DNA from: Mycobacterium sp. 1100029.7
Lineage (GTDB): Bacteria; Actinomycetota; Actinomycetes; Mycobacteriales; Mycobacteriaceae
Direction: 5' to 3'
Assembly (NCBI RefSeq): GCF_001665235.1
Contig: NZ_LZSC01000021.1
Span: 182,691 to 246,690 of the forward strand
DNA: 64,000 nt
Both the position numbers and the translations under genes were made by a program. Shown one piece after another: positions 21,904 through 39,073 of the stretch (positions are counted from its first letter, which is position 1; each line of letters begins with the position of its first letter). The notes under the pieces were generated by a model. It was not told where the DNA came from, made no database searches, and was given only the letters and a program-made list of their open reading frames with translations.

Positions 21904-22347
21904 TCAGACGCTGCGACGGCGGGCCCGGGGTGACGGCCGGGATTCCAGCCACGACAAGAACGCCGTCAGCGCGCCCTGGTCGAACGCGATCTCGTAACCC
22001 GATCTGCGTTCCTGCGTGGTGTCGCGCAGTTCCAGCACCACGATCTCATCGGTCATGATGTCGAACTCGTCGCCGCGTGGCGCCCGCCGCGCCACGATCT
22101 CGACACCTCGCCGGGACAGCCGCCGATCCGGCCACAGCCGCAGACTGGACAATCGGTAGAACGCCGCTTCCCCACCGCGATACCGGATCACGCCGTGTCG
22201 CCAGCCGTGACCGCCGACCGCGGGGATATCGCGCATGATGCCCGCGGTTCCGCCCTGGCGCAGCTTCCACAACCGGTAGCTCAGGCCGAGAACGGCCGCC
22301 GCCAACACGACGACGAGCACGACCATCCCGATCATGGGCGCGCTCAT
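21904..22347 (-). CDS. DUF2550 single-pass membrane protein
   Basis: The 147-residue protein has one N-terminal membrane helix (about residues 7-25) followed by a basic cytosolic domain with WRHGVIRYRGGEAAFYR and a conserved RRGVEI..RR segment, the DUF2550 pattern of actinobacteria (Rv1312c-like). It lies 17 bases downstream of atpC on the same strand and may be part of the ATP synthase transcript. No biochemical function is known to me. Confidence 0.85.
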   Translation of the reverse strand: MSAPMIGMVVLVVVLAAAVLGLSYRLWKLRQGGTAGIMRDIPAVGGHGWRHGVIRYRGGEAAFYRLSSLRLWPDRRLSRRGVEIVARRAPRGDEFDIMTDEIVVLELRDTTQERRSGYEIAFDQGALTAFLSWLESRPSPRARRRSV

Positions 22348-22364
22348 GGCCTGGTCCGAGGCGG

Positions 22365-22730
22365 CTAGTCGATCGCGCCGACGGCGCGCAATCTGGCGCG
22401 ACCCCTGGCGGCAACACGCGGATCGTCGGACTCGGAGTCCTGCCTGGCAGCGGCCTCGTCGATCTCCGACTCGAACTGCGCCGATTCAGCAAGAATGGTG
22501 ACGCTTTCCTCGGTCACCGACAGGAACCCGCCGTCCACCGCGACCCGCAGATCGTCCTTGCCGTCCCGCTCGACGCGCACCATCGCGTCGTCGACCAGTT
22601 GGGCCACCAGCGGGATATGCCGCGGCAGCACACCGATTTCACCGACGGTGGTGCGAGTGAACAGGAACGTCGCCTCACCTGACCAGATCTTACGGTCGAC
22701 GGCGACGATCTCGACGTTCAATTCAGCCAT
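22365..22730 (-). CDS. atpC: F1-ATP synthase epsilon subunit
   Basis: This 121-residue protein has the beta-sandwich domain typical of epsilon ([12 protein letters not shown] at about 32-43) and a short helical C terminus. It forms the central stalk foot with gamma and couples rotation to the c-ring. Mycobacterial epsilon is shorter in its C-terminal helix than that of E. coli. It is the last subunit gene of the operon, 36 bases after atpD. Confidence 0.96.
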   Translation of the reverse strand: MAELNVEIVAVDRKIWSGEATFLFTRTTVGEIGVLPRHIPLVAQLVDDAMVRVERDGKDDLRVAVDGGFLSVTEESVTILAESAQFESEIDEAAARQDSESDDPRVAARGRARLRAVGAID

Positions 22731-22766
22731 GCCACACCACCTTTCGAATCGGCCGGGCGATCGCGA

Positions 22767-25155
<2,389 letters not shown>

Positions 25156-25162
25156 TGGTGTA

Positions 25163-26815
<1,653 letters not shown>

Positions 26816-26867
26816 GGCTTTTCGTCTTCCTACTTGATTATGTCGTTCGCGGGGTTCGGGTTGGTGT

Positions 26868-28208
26868 TCAGTCGGGCACTTGCGCCTCGGCCGCGGCGAG
26901 GCGAGACGAGAGCGTCCCGTCGATCACCTCGTCGGCCACGGAAATCAGCAGCCCACCGAGCAGGTCGGGATCCACTTGCAGGTGGACCGTCACCGGATGG
27001 CCGTAGATACGACCGAGCACCTCGGTCAGGCGAGTGCGTTGGGCGTCGTTGAGCTCGGCCGCCGCACTGACCTGAGCGATGACTTCACCGCGGCGGGCCA
27101 CCGCCACTTCGGCCAAGAACTGGACGGCCTCTTCGGCAGAGTCGCCGCTCAGCAGCTCGATGGTCTGGATCAACAGTGCCAGCACGATCGGGTTGACCCG
27201 AGCGCTTGCGCTCTCGAGCACGTTGCGCAACAGCGCTACTCGCTGCTCAGCCGGAACGACGTAGTCGCCCAACAGGATCGAAAGTCGTGGCTGGGCATCC
27301 AGGACACGAGAGAAACGGAACAGCTGGTCTTCGACCTCGTCGACCTTGCCGTCGCGTTCGGCGACCTCCAGCAATGCCTGCCGCGACACGTGCTCGATGG
27401 CGTCGCCGAGGTCAGCGTTGGCCGACCACCGCTCCGAAACGGCCGCCCGCAGCACCTCGAGGGTGGCGTCGCCGACCTTGCCGGACACCAGCTGCTCGAT
27501 CAGCCGGACGCGCGGCGACGCGTCTTCGGCGGGCACGGTGAGGTAGCGGGTGACGACGGCTTCGCGGGCCAGCAATTGCCCGACCGACACCAGTTCGCCC
27601 GACAATGTCGTAAGCGCCTTGTTGTCAAGGTCTTTGGCGATCGTCGCGAATCGTTCCGACAGGTTGGCCAGCGCTTCGCGGCTCGACGAACGCAGCTTGG
27701 ATTGCAGCGGGTACTGGACGTCGGCCGACGCCGGCGCCATGTCGTCGAGCTCGTCGAGGAATCGGTCCACGGTGGACGCTTGCTGGTCGGCATCGGCGAC
27801 GTAGCTGCGCACCAATTCTGTTGCCTGGCGCACAGATTCGTGCCCCAGTTCCAGGCGAAGCTGACGGGCCAGCTGCGTGCGCAACAGGTCCACCTGCCGC
27901 GAACCCTGACTGGTGATGCGCGCCGACTCGACCTCGGCCTGGGCGCTCAACTGCTCGGTGATGCGCTCCGCGTCCGCCTTGGCTTCCTCGACGACCTGCT
28001 CGGCTTCGGACTCGGCCGCTTCGACGGCCTGGCTGTGCGCGGTGGTCGATTCCTCCAGCCGGTCGGCGGCCTTGGCCGCGTCGTCCAGCTGCTGACGCAC
28101 CGTGTTCTGACGAGCGGCCATCAGATTGCGCACCGGCGGCACGACATAACGCACCACCAGGAACACGATGGCGGCGAATCCGATGAGCTGCCCAATAAAG
28201 GTCGACAT
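26868..28208 (-). CDS. atpFH: Fused ATP synthase b-delta subunit
   Basis: This 446-residue protein joins a b-type stator helix with one N-terminal membrane span (about residues 5-25) and a long coiled coil (to about 170) to a complete delta subunit (about 175-446). The fusion is characteristic of mycobacteria, which pair it with a separate b subunit. Together they make the peripheral stalk. It is 6 bases from atpF. Confidence 0.96.
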   Translation of the reverse strand: MSTFIGQLIGFAAIVFLVVRYVVPPVRNLMAARQNTVRQQLDDAAKAADRLEESTTAHSQAVEAAESEAEQVVEEAKADAERITEQLSAQAEVESARITSQGSRQVDLLRTQLARQLRLELGHESVRQATELVRSYVADADQQASTVDRFLDELDDMAPASADVQYPLQSKLRSSSREALANLSERFATIAKDLDNKALTTLSGELVSVGQLLAREAVVTRYLTVPAEDASPRVRLIEQLVSGKVGDATLEVLRAAVSERWSANADLGDAIEHVSRQALLEVAERDGKVDEVEDQLFRFSRVLDAQPRLSILLGDYVVPAEQRVALLRNVLESASARVNPIVLALLIQTIELLSGDSAEEAVQFLAEVAVARRGEVIAQVSAAAELNDAQRTRLTEVLGRIYGHPVTVHLQVDPDLLGGLLISVADEVIDGTLSSRLAAAEAQVPD

Positions 28209-28214
28209 TGATAG

Positions 28215-28727
28215 TTACCTTGTCGCGGCGGTGGTTGTGACGTCGACGCCGAGGATGCGGCTGGCCAACGTCGCCGACATGGCGGCCACGTTGGAACGCA
28301 GATCCAGCTCCACGGCGTCCCTTTCCCGCTTCAGTTGCTCGGCGGCCATTTGCACCGTCGATGCGACCTGCTGCTCGGCACGGGCGCGGGCGTCCTCGAC
28401 GACCTTGCGACCTTCGGCCCGGGCATTGTCCCGGTAGGACGACGCCTGAACGCGGGCTTCCCGCATGGCCTTTTCGTAATCCGCTTCGGCGGCCTCGAAC
28501 TGCTCGTTCGCCTTCTTGGTGTCGGCAACCGTCTTGGCGACCATCGCGTCGCGTTCGCGCAGCACCTTCATGACCGGCGGCACGACGAACGTGCCGATCA
28601 CAGCCAGCACGATCAGGAAGATCGCCAGCACGAAGAAGAACGTGCCGTTGGGGACAAGGAAGTTGTTGCCCCCCTCTGCTACTAACTGGCTGGACGCCAG
28701 AACGCTGCGGCTCGCGTCACCCATCAC
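28215..28727 (-). CDS. atpF: ATP synthase b subunit
   Basis: A 170-residue stator protein with one membrane helix (about residues 28-48, [20 protein letters not shown]) and a charged coiled coil. It dimerises with the b-like part of the AtpFH fusion. It lies 6 bases after atpE. Confidence 0.96.
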   Translation of the reverse strand: MMGDASRSVLASSQLVAEGGNNFLVPNGTFFFVLAIFLIVLAVIGTFVVPPVMKVLRERDAMVAKTVADTKKANEQFEAAEADYEKAMREARVQASSYRDNARAEGRKVVEDARARAEQQVASTVQMAAEQLKRERDAVELDLRSNVAAMSATLASRILGVDVTTTAATR

Positions 28728-28733
28728 AGCGAT

Positions 28734-29063
<330 letters not shown>

Positions 29064-29819
29064 TTAGTCATGGTGATCCTCGATCTCCATTGCCTGACTG
29101 AAGTACAGGATGGTCAGAATCGAGAAGATGAAGGCTTGGATCGCACCGACGAACAGGTCGAACGATTTCCAGATCGCGTTAGGCGCCCACATGATGTAGG
29201 GCGGGAAGAGCGCGATCAGCGCGACCAGGATGCCGCCGGCGAAAATGTTGCCGAAAAGTCGCAGCGACAACGAGATTGGCTTGGCGAGCTCCTCGACCAG
29301 GTTGATCGGCGCAAGGAACGCCACGTGGCCCTTGAGCACCGCCAGCGGGTGTCCCACGATGCCGCGGCGCCAGATGCCGGCCACGTGGTAACAGACGAAC
29401 ACGAAAAGGGCCAGGGCCAGTACGTAATTGATGTCTGCTGCCGCCGAGCTGAGCAACTCGGTGGTGCGGCCGGACTTGTCGGTGTACTGCAACGGCAGCA
29501 CCGAAAGCCAGTTGGAGATCAGGATGAAGATGAAGATCGTGACCGCCAGCGGCAACACGAACGGGGCGATGCGCATCCCGACGGCACTTTCGATCTGATC
29601 GCGCATCTGAACGGTGATGGCCTCCCAGAACAGCTGCACGCCGCTGGGAACGCCGGTCGAGGTGATCTTGGCGCGCAGGAAGAAGGCCAGCGCGAGCACG
29701 ATCAAGGCAGCGATACCAGTCGACAGAATGGTGTCGGTGTTGACGGTCAACCCGAACCAGGTGGCGTGGGTGTGCTCTCCGACCTCGATCGCACCCGCCA
29801 GGAACTTCGTCTCAGTCAT
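29064..29819 (-). CDS. atpB: ATP synthase a subunit
   Basis: The 251-residue membrane subunit forms the proton half-channels facing the c-ring. The essential arginine is Arg187 in LSLRLFGN, and Asn191 follows. The ATG at 29819 overlaps the atpI stop by 8 bases, so the two genes are translationally coupled. A longer frame to 29981 is the wrong start. Confidence 0.97.
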   Translation of the reverse strand: MTETKFLAGAIEVGEHTHATWFGLTVNTDTILSTGIAALIVLALAFFLRAKITSTGVPSGVQLFWEAITVQMRDQIESAVGMRIAPFVLPLAVTIFIFILISNWLSVLPLQYTDKSGRTTELLSSAAADINYVLALALFVFVCYHVAGIWRRGIVGHPLAVLKGHVAFLAPINLVEELAKPISLSLRLFGNIFAGGILVALIALFPPYIMWAPNAIWKSFDLFVGAIQAFIFSILTILYFSQAMEIEDHHD

Positions 29820-30276
29820 CGCTGGTGGTCCCTCTTTCCGTACCCTCGGATACCGGCTCCGCCCACTCGCCGGCGCGCAGCTTCTTCCATACCGGCAGCG
29901 CGGTCGACAGCACCAACACCACCTGGAACAGGGCCAAGCCGAACACCACGCCCAAGCCGGCGGGCCGGAAAATGTAGGCAATGATCAGGCCGACGACGGT
30001 GATGATGGCCAGCCGTGTCGCCGAGTTCAGCGCCATCGTGCTTTTCATCGGATGCTCTTTAGCGGTGATCGACGCCACCGAGCGACGGACCAGCAAGGCA
30101 TTGAGCAAACCCAGCAGCAATCCGACGCCGAAGAACACTCCGACCATCAGGTGACCGGACAATGCGGCGGCAGCTATTGCCACTGCGGTGATCGCGGCAC
30201 TCGTCACCAGAAGTCGAACCGGATTGAATGCAACAGAGGGAAACACCAACGGCGCGTCCTGCGCTGGTGTCGTCAC
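29812..30276 (-). CDS. atpI: ATP synthase subunit I-like protein
   Basis: A 154-residue protein with four hydrophobic segments, equivalent to M. tuberculosis Rv1303 (from memory the same opening and the [16 protein letters not shown] helix). AtpI proteins help to assemble or stabilise the c-ring. The GTG start follows GGAGTGAGG. It is the first annotated gene of the operon. Confidence 0.9.
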   Translation of the reverse strand: MTTPAQDAPLVFPSVAFNPVRLLVTSAAITAVAIAAAALSGHLMVGVFFGVGLLLGLLNALLVRRSVASITAKEHPMKSTMALNSATRLAIITVVGLIIAYIFRPAGLGVVFGLALFQVVLVLSTALPVWKKLRAGEWAEPVSEGTERGTTSDD

Positions 30277-30285
30277 TGCAGCACC

Positions 30286-30372
30286 TCACTCCGGATTGTT
30301 GAAGCGGAAACCTTCCGACCGACTGATCGGTGGTCCGCCGAGCGTATCGCACGTCACAGTTGAATCACTCAA
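30286..30372 (-). CDS. Possible 28-residue leader ORF upstream of atpI
   Basis: A TTG codon at 30372, seven bases after AAAGGGAG, opens a 28-codon frame that ends 9 bases before the atpI start and leads straight into its ribosome-binding site. It may be an upstream peptide coupled to the ATP synthase operon. Only spacing and the ribosome-binding site support it; no similarity is known to me. The gap also has a dyad ACCGA-N4-TCGGT near 30319-30332. Confidence 0.25.
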   Translation of the reverse strand: MSDSTVTCDTLGGPPISRSEGFRFNNPE

Positions 30373-30492
30373 GGGGTATCTCCCTTTGTCGGTCGTCGAT
30401 CGGCACTGTCGGAAAACGATCCGACGGGCCGATTGGCCGGCAACCCTAAGGATTCTTTTCGGGGTTCTACCTGCACCGTACCATATGGTCAG

Positions 30493-30521
30493 GACTACTA
30501 CTACTCATCGTCGTAGTAGTC
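30493..30521 (-). repeat. Triplet-repeat hairpin over the wecA stop codon
   Basis: GACTACTAC and GTAGTAGTC form a 9-bp stem with an 11-base loop. It covers the last codons (DDYYDD) and stop of wecA. It has no T-run, so a role as a terminator or mRNA 3' end is only possible. Confidence 0.4.
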
Positions 30522-31709
30522 GTCGCGGCGCCGCAACAGCGGAATCGCCGTCGCCACGCCGGCAACGACGATGGCCCCCAGCATCACCGCGCCGGTGTCA
30601 CGCGGGTTGAAGAAGATGGTGCTGGCCGCGCCGAACGCGACGATGCCGACCCACAGATAAATGAGCAGGACCACCCGCCGATGCGAGTGCCCGATCTGCA
30701 GCAGTCGATGATGCAAATGCATCTTGTCGGGACTGAATGCGCTGCGACCCGCACGGGTGCGCCGCACAATGGCCAACAGCAAGTCGAGCATCGGGACGAA
30801 CATCACCGCGACCACCAGAAGGAACGGTGACAGCAGGGCAAAGACATCGCGGGCGCCGTAGGCGTTCTGGGAAATGGGTCCGGCAGCGGTCGTCGATGCG
30901 GCCGCCAGCATCAAACCGATCAGCATCGAGCCCGAGTCGCCCATGAAGATTTTGGCCTTATGGAAGTTGTGCGGCAGGAAGCCCAGACACGCCCCGGCCA
31001 GCACGACCGAGATGACGGCCGGTGGATAGAACAGCACGTCACCGCCGTGATCACGGAGCAGACCGACCGAGAACACGCAGATCGCCATCGCGGTGATCAG
31101 CCCCAAGCCGGCGGCCAGGCCGTCCAGTCCGTCCACGAAGTTCATCGCGTTGACGATCGACACCGTCAAGGCCAGCGTGAGCAGGATCGAAGACGCCTGG
31201 TCCAGCACGATGGTGCCGACTCCGCCGAACGGGATATACAGGACGCTCCAGGCAACACCCATGGTCACCAGCACGCTGGCGGCCGTGATCTGACCCGCGA
31301 ACTTCGTCAGCGCGTCCAGACCCCAGCGGTCGTCGATCAAGCCGATACCCATGATCACCGCACCGGCGACCATGACCGCGGGCATCCCGGTGGAGTACAC
31401 GAACCCGCGAGTCAGCGCGGGTAGTTGAGAGGCCAAGAAGACTGCGGAGATCACGCCGACGAACATCGCCAGCCCGCCCATGCGCGGTGTCGGCGTCACG
31501 TGGACATCGCGTTCCCGCGGATAGGCGACCGCTCCCAGCCGGGTGGCCAGCAGGCGCACGGGTCCGGTCGCGAAGTAGGTGATGATCGCGGCGGTCAGAC
31601 CGACCAACGCCAGCTCACGCAGCGGCACCCCGGCGCCGCGATCGGACAAGGCGTGCAGACCAGCGGCAAGCCGTGTGACGTCGCTAGACACCACGCGACC
31701 GTACGCCAC
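30501..31709 (-). CDS. wecA: Decaprenyl-phosphate GlcNAc-1-phosphate transferase
   Basis: This 402-residue protein with about eleven membrane helices belongs to the WecA/MraY family. It has IDDRWGLD (Mg-binding), NAMNFVDGLDGLAAG, MGDSGSM and HLHHRL motifs. In mycobacteria (Rv1302) it starts the linker between peptidoglycan and arabinogalactan by making decaprenyl-PP-GlcNAc at the inner face of the membrane. The GTG start at 31709 matches the ortholog's opening. It lies 29 bases after the threonylcarbamoyl-AMP synthase gene. Confidence 0.95.
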   Translation of the reverse strand: MAYGRVVSSDVTRLAAGLHALSDRGAGVPLRELALVGLTAAIITYFATGPVRLLATRLGAVAYPRERDVHVTPTPRMGGLAMFVGVISAVFLASQLPALTRGFVYSTGMPAVMVAGAVIMGIGLIDDRWGLDALTKFAGQITAASVLVTMGVAWSVLYIPFGGVGTIVLDQASSILLTLALTVSIVNAMNFVDGLDGLAAGLGLITAMAICVFSVGLLRDHGGDVLFYPPAVISVVLAGACLGFLPHNFHKAKIFMGDSGSMLIGLMLAAASTTAAGPISQNAYGARDVFALLSPFLLVVAVMFVPMLDLLLAIVRRTRAGRSAFSPDKMHLHHRLLQIGHSHRRVVLLIYLWVGIVAFGAASTIFFNPRDTGAVMLGAIVVAGVATAIPLLRRRDDYYDDE

Positions 31710-31738
31710 CTAGCTGAGACCGTTGCTATCCGATGTTG

Positions 31739-32401
31739 CTATGCGATCAACCGCCCCGGGTCCATTCCGAGTACTTCCGCGACCTGTTCGACGCTGACCG
31801 GTCCGGCACGCAGCAGACGCGGGACCTCCCCGGTGAGGTCGACGATCGTGGACGCGGCCTGCTGCGCCGATGGCCCGGCGTCGAGGTACACGCCGACGAG
31901 ATCGCCGAGCTGATCGCGCGCGTCGGCGGCGTTCACCGCCGCCGGGCGACCGGAGACGTTGGCGCTGGAAACCGCCATCGGCCCGACCTCGCGCAGCAGT
32001 TCGATGGCCACCGGGTGCAGCGGCATCCGCAGCATTACGGTGCCCCGGGCATCGCCGAGATCCCACTGCAGCGAGGGCGCTTGTGCCACAACCAGACTCA
32101 GTGCGCCGGGCCAGAACGCGCGAATCAGTTCGCGGGCCCCGTCCGGCACCGTGTAGACCAGCCCCTCGATGGTGTGCCAAGAACCGACCAGCACACCGAC
32201 CGGCATGTCACGCCCGCGGCCCTTCGCCGCCAGCAATGCGGCCACGGCGGTGTTGTCGAAGGCGTCGGCGCCGATGCCATACACGGTGTCCGTCGGCAGC
32301 ACGACCAGCCCGCCGCCCTTGAGTGCGCTCACCGCGGCGGCGATGCCGGTCGACCGCTGATCGGGCACGGCGCAGTCGAATACTTCAGCCACGGGCACCA
32401 T
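31739..32401 (-). CDS. L-threonylcarbamoyladenylate synthase (Sua5/YwlC/YrdC)
   Basis: The 220-residue protein has the YrdC landmarks PTDTVYGIGADA (about 36-47), KGRGRDMPVGVLV and SSANVSG (about 145-151). It makes threonylcarbamoyl-AMP for t6A37 modification of tRNAs that read ANN codons. It overlaps the prmC stop by 17 bases if the first ATG is used; a GTG at 32392 is an alternative. Confidence 0.94.
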   Translation of the reverse strand: MVPVAEVFDCAVPDQRSTGIAAAVSALKGGGLVVLPTDTVYGIGADAFDNTAVAALLAAKGRGRDMPVGVLVGSWHTIEGLVYTVPDGARELIRAFWPGALSLVVAQAPSLQWDLGDARGTVMLRMPLHPVAIELLREVGPMAVSSANVSGRPAAVNAADARDQLGDLVGVYLDAGPSAQQAASTIVDLTGEVPRLLRAGPVSVEQVAEVLGMDPGRLIA

Positions 32402-33229
32402 CCCGACGCGCGGTCACGAATCGCGGCCGGCCGGTGAGGTCCTGCCTGGCCACGATGTCGTCGAAAAGACCGGCCGCCTCGACCAATTCGACGGTCGACC
32501 ACGACGTGGTGTCGTCGTGCTCGACGGCGAACCGGCCGCCGGGGCGCAGCCAGCGTCCGGCGAGGCCGACCAGCGCCGGGATCACCGCCATGCCGTCCGG
32601 GCCGCCGAATACCGCGTGTGCTGGATCATGTTCGGTGACTTCGGGTTCCAGCGTGGCGTTGTCGGGCACATAGGGCGGGTTGGCCACGATCAGGTCTACC
32701 TGGCCGTCAAGTTCGCCCAGCAGGTCCGCCGTGGTGACGTCGGCGCGGATGAGTTCGACCGCGGTTCCTTCGACGTTGCGGCGCGCGTAAGCCAGCGCGG
32801 CGTCGGAGTCGTCGATGCCGATGACCCGCGCCGCCGGCCGGTGACGGGCCAACGCCACCGCCAAAGCGCCTGAGCCGGTGCACAAGTCGACGATCACGGG
32901 TGTCGCGGGCAGGTGTTGCGCCATGGCCCATTCCAGCATGGCCTCGGTCTCCGGCCGCGGAATGAACACGCCAGGCCCGACGTGCAGCACGACCGGGCCG
33001 AACGGGGCCGTGCCGGTGAGATGCTGCAACGGCACTCGTTGCGAGCGTGCGGCGACGGCGTCGTGGTAGCGGACTAAGAACTCGTCGTCGATCGATTCGA
33101 TCAATGTCAGCCGACCACGCTCGGTACCCGCGACGTGGGCGGCCAATTGCTCGGCATCGCAACGCGCGGAGTCGATTCCGGCTTCGGCGAGCAACGCCGC
33201 AGCCGAGTCGATCGCGCGCCGCAGGACGG

Positions 33230-33233
<4 letters not shown>
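32385..33233 (-). CDS. prmC: Release factor glutamine methyltransferase
   Basis: This 282-residue SAM-dependent enzyme methylates the glutamine of the GGQ motif in release factors. The SAM site [17 protein letters not shown] and the catalytic NPPY motif are present. It overlaps prfA by 4 bases, so enzyme and substrate are made from one message. Confidence 0.96.
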
Positions 33234-34303
<1,070 letters not shown>

Positions 34304-34350
34304 CACACCTCCTCCCCCGGTTGTCCCGAGCTTAGGTACCGCAAACGCGA

Positions 34351-34395
34351 ACCGACGCCCGGCCTGCGCAACAAGTGCACAGTTCGGGCGTCGGT
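34351..34395. terminator. Inverted repeat after rpmE
   Basis: ACCGACGCCCG and CGGGCGTCGGT form a perfect 11-bp stem with a 23-base loop, starting 8 bases after the rpmE stop codon. No U-run follows, as in most mycobacterial terminator candidates. It lies between rpmE and prfA. Confidence 0.55.
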
Positions 34396-34402
34396 AAGGC
34401 AG

Positions 34403-34645
34403 CTATTTGTCGGTCGACTCGGCCGTGTCAGCTCCGGCCTTGCGCTTTCCGTAGCGCTTCTCGAAGCGCGCGACCCGGCCACCGCTGTCCAGGATCTTCT
34501 GCTTGCCGGTGTAGAAGGGGTGGCACTGCGAGCAGACCTCGACAGTGATGTGACCGCCGTCTTTGGTGCTGCGCGTCTGGAACGAGTGGCCACACCCACA
34601 GAGCACGGTGGTCTCCGCGTAGGCGGGATGGATGTCAGCTTTCAT
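34403..34645 (-). CDS. rpmE: 50S ribosomal protein L31 (zinc-binding form)
   Basis: This 80-residue protein has the four cysteines of the zinc-containing L31 type (LCGCGHSF and [11 protein letters not shown]). Mycobacteria also keep zinc-free paralogs for zinc starvation, so this copy is the one for zinc-replete cells. The C terminus has an acidic/basic tail. It lies between rho and prfA on the same strand. Confidence 0.95.
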   Translation of the reverse strand: MKADIHPAYAETTVLCGCGHSFQTRSTKDGGHITVEVCSQCHPFYTGKQKILDSGGRVARFEKRYGKRKAGADTAESTDK

Positions 34646-34842
34646 GATGTCCTCTTCGATCGTTTGTCGCCCTGGTCCCCGTGGGGCCCGGCCATCGGGC
34701 GTGAACTCGGCGCCTGACGCGGCTCCGGGCAGTCGACGCTCGATTATGCCAGGTCAACCACCATCAGCCCAAACGCCGAGATGTGCCGCTGCATTCCCGG
34801 CGCCGCGATGCCGCCCCGGTTCTCGGGGCGAGACGATCGCCG

Positions 34843-36765
34843 CTAGTCGTTGTCCATCGACCCCGGCGTCGTCTTGGATACCTGCACCAGGAACTCGTAG
34901 TTGGTCTTGGTCTTGCGCAGCTGCGACATCAGCAGGTCGATGGCCTGGTGAGAGTCCAGTCCCGACAGCACGCGACGCAGCTTGTGCACAATGCCGAACT
35001 CGTCGGGCGACAACAGCAATTCGTCCTTACGGGTACCGGACGGGTTGACGTCGACGGCCGGGAAGACGCGGCGCTCCGAGATCTTGCGGTCCAGCTTGAG
35101 CTCGGCGTTACCGGTGCCCTTGAACTCCTCGAAGATGACCGTGTCACCGGTGGAGCCGGTTTCGACCATGGCCGTGGCGATGATCGTCAGCGAGCCGCCC
35201 TCTTCGATGTTGCGCGCGGCTCCAAGAAAGCGCTTCGGCGGGTACAGCGCGGTGGAGTCGACACCACCGGACAGGATGCGGCCCGAGGCGGGTGACGCGT
35301 TGTTGTACGCGCGGCCCAGGCGGGTGATCGAGTCCAGCAGCACCACGACGTCCTTGCCCTGCTCGACCAGGCGCTTCGCCCGCTCGATCGCCAGCTCGGC
35401 TACCGCGGTGTGGTCGGACGGCGGCCGGTCGAACGTCGAGGCGATGACCTCGCCCTTGACCGAACGCGTCATGTCGGTGACCTCTTCAGGCCGCTCGTCG
35501 ACGAGCACGACCATCAGGTGGCATTCCGGGTTGTTCTGGGTGATCGCGTTGGCGATGTCCTGCAGGATCGTCGTCTTGCCCGCTTTAGGCGGCGAGACGA
35601 TCAGGGCACGCTGGCCCTTGCCGATCGGCATGATCAGGTCGATGACCCGCGTGGTCAGCCGGTCCGGGGTGGTTTCCAACCGCAGCCGCTGGTTGGGGTA
35701 AAGCGGCGTCATCTTGGTGAAATCGGGACGCTTCTTGACGTCCTCGACCGGTCCGCCGTTGACGCTGTCCAGGCGGACCAGCGGGTTGAACTTCTGCCGC
35801 TGGTTCGGCTGCTCGCCGTCTTTGGGCACCCGGACGGCACCGGTGACGGCGTCGCCGCGGCGCAGGCCGTTCTTGCGCACCATGTTCATCGAGACGTAGA
35901 CGTCGTGCGGGCCGGCAAGGTAGCCGGAGGTGCGGACGAACGCGTAGTTGTCCAGCACGTCAAGGATTCCTGCTACCGGCTGGACGACGTCGTCTTCGCG
36001 GAGTTCGGTGTCGCCACCACCCTCGCCGGTGCGCTCGCCGCGGCGTCGGCGGTCGCGGAACCGGCGGCCACGCCGGCCCTGACGGCCGTCACCGTCGTCG
36101 TCTTGCTGATTGTTCGGGCCGCCGCGATTCTGCTGGTTGCCCGAGCCCTGGTGATCCCCACCCTGGTCGCCGGAATCTGATCCGCGGTCGTCGGACTTGT
36201 CCTTCGGGCCCCTTTGGTCCTTCTGGTCCTTTTGGTCCTTTTGTTGGCCGCGGTTGCCGGCCTCGCCGGTGGCGGTGCCGTTGCGGCTCTGCGCGTTGTC
36301 ACGCTCGGATTCGTCGGCGCCGCGGTTGGCCGATCCCGCTTCGCGGGAGGAGCCGCGTCGTTCCCGGCGCGCACCCCCCTCGGAGGCCGAATCTTGCTGT
36401 TCCCCTTGGGAGGCCGGTGCGTCGACCTTCGCCTTTTCTTCGTTCTTGTCTCGCTTGTTTTCGTTCTTGTCGCCCTTGTCCTGCTCGGGCTTGCCGTTGT
36501 CCTCGGCGGGGGCGGTGCCGGCGGACGCGCCGTTGGCCTGGCCCCGTACTTCCTTGATGGCGGCGATGAGTTCGTTCTTGCGCATACCCGACGTCCCCTT
36601 GACGCCGGACTGGTTAGCCAGCGCGCGCAACTCGGGCAGCACCATGGTGGCCAGGGAGCCGGTCGAGACGTTGGGTTTCACGTCTGGAGTGTCTGTGGTC
36701 ACGGCCTCCGACAGCTGTTTGCCGTCGGTGCTTTCGTCAGCCGTGAACAGGTCCGTATCAGTCAC
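34843..36765 (-). CDS. rho: Transcription termination factor Rho
   Basis: The 640-residue protein contains Rho-N (about 25-75), an RNA-binding cold-shock-like domain (about 265-345) and the hexameric ATPase with P-loop PPKAGKT. Residues about 80-250 are a polar insertion rich in Asn, Gln, Asp, Arg and Gly, typical of actinobacterial Rho but low in complexity, with three DQK triplets near 175-185 from a 9-bp repeat. The GTG start follows AAAGGAAA. Confidence 0.96.
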   Translation of the reverse strand: MTDTDLFTADESTDGKQLSEAVTTDTPDVKPNVSTGSLATMVLPELRALANQSGVKGTSGMRKNELIAAIKEVRGQANGASAGTAPAEDNGKPEQDKGDKNENKRDKNEEKAKVDAPASQGEQQDSASEGGARRERRGSSREAGSANRGADESERDNAQSRNGTATGEAGNRGQQKDQKDQKDQRGPKDKSDDRGSDSGDQGGDHQGSGNQQNRGGPNNQQDDDGDGRQGRRGRRFRDRRRRGERTGEGGGDTELREDDVVQPVAGILDVLDNYAFVRTSGYLAGPHDVYVSMNMVRKNGLRRGDAVTGAVRVPKDGEQPNQRQKFNPLVRLDSVNGGPVEDVKKRPDFTKMTPLYPNQRLRLETTPDRLTTRVIDLIMPIGKGQRALIVSPPKAGKTTILQDIANAITQNNPECHLMVVLVDERPEEVTDMTRSVKGEVIASTFDRPPSDHTAVAELAIERAKRLVEQGKDVVVLLDSITRLGRAYNNASPASGRILSGGVDSTALYPPKRFLGAARNIEEGGSLTIIATAMVETGSTGDTVIFEEFKGTGNAELKLDRKISERRVFPAVDVNPSGTRKDELLLSPDEFGIVHKLRRVLSGLDSHQAIDLLMSQLRKTKTNYEFLVQVSKTTPGSMDND

Positions 36766-37032
36766 GGATTTCCTTTCTTCCCCCGCTGATCAGGTCATCC
36801 GGGGGGTCGTTGCAGTCAGCCAAATTGCCGAGTGCGCCCAATCATCGACTCTGCAACGGTGATCGCCTGAGATGGGCGGAGAAAACGGCGAACCTCGTCC
36901 ACGAGAAGAATTGGTGTTGTCCCAGCGGCAAGGCAGTATTTATGCAGATGCAGATCCTGCGATTGCTGGACGATGCCGAGGATAGCCCGCATCGGTGATG
37001 TAAGCAAGCAAACCCTCCGGTGAGCCTGTGGA
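36766..37032. other. rho leader region with hairpin
   Basis: The 267-base gap between thrB and rho holds no convincing gene. CGATGC-N12-GCATCG (36971-36994) forms a 6-bp hairpin that could end the thr transcript or belong to a rho leader. Small ORFs here lack ribosome-binding sites. Confidence 0.4.

Positions 37033-39069
<2,037 letters not shown>

Positions 39070-39073
<4 letters not shown>

Noticed and set aside
36816..37007. A 63-codon ORF between thrB and rho
   Set aside because: No ribosome-binding site or recognisable sequence; it fits a leader region better.
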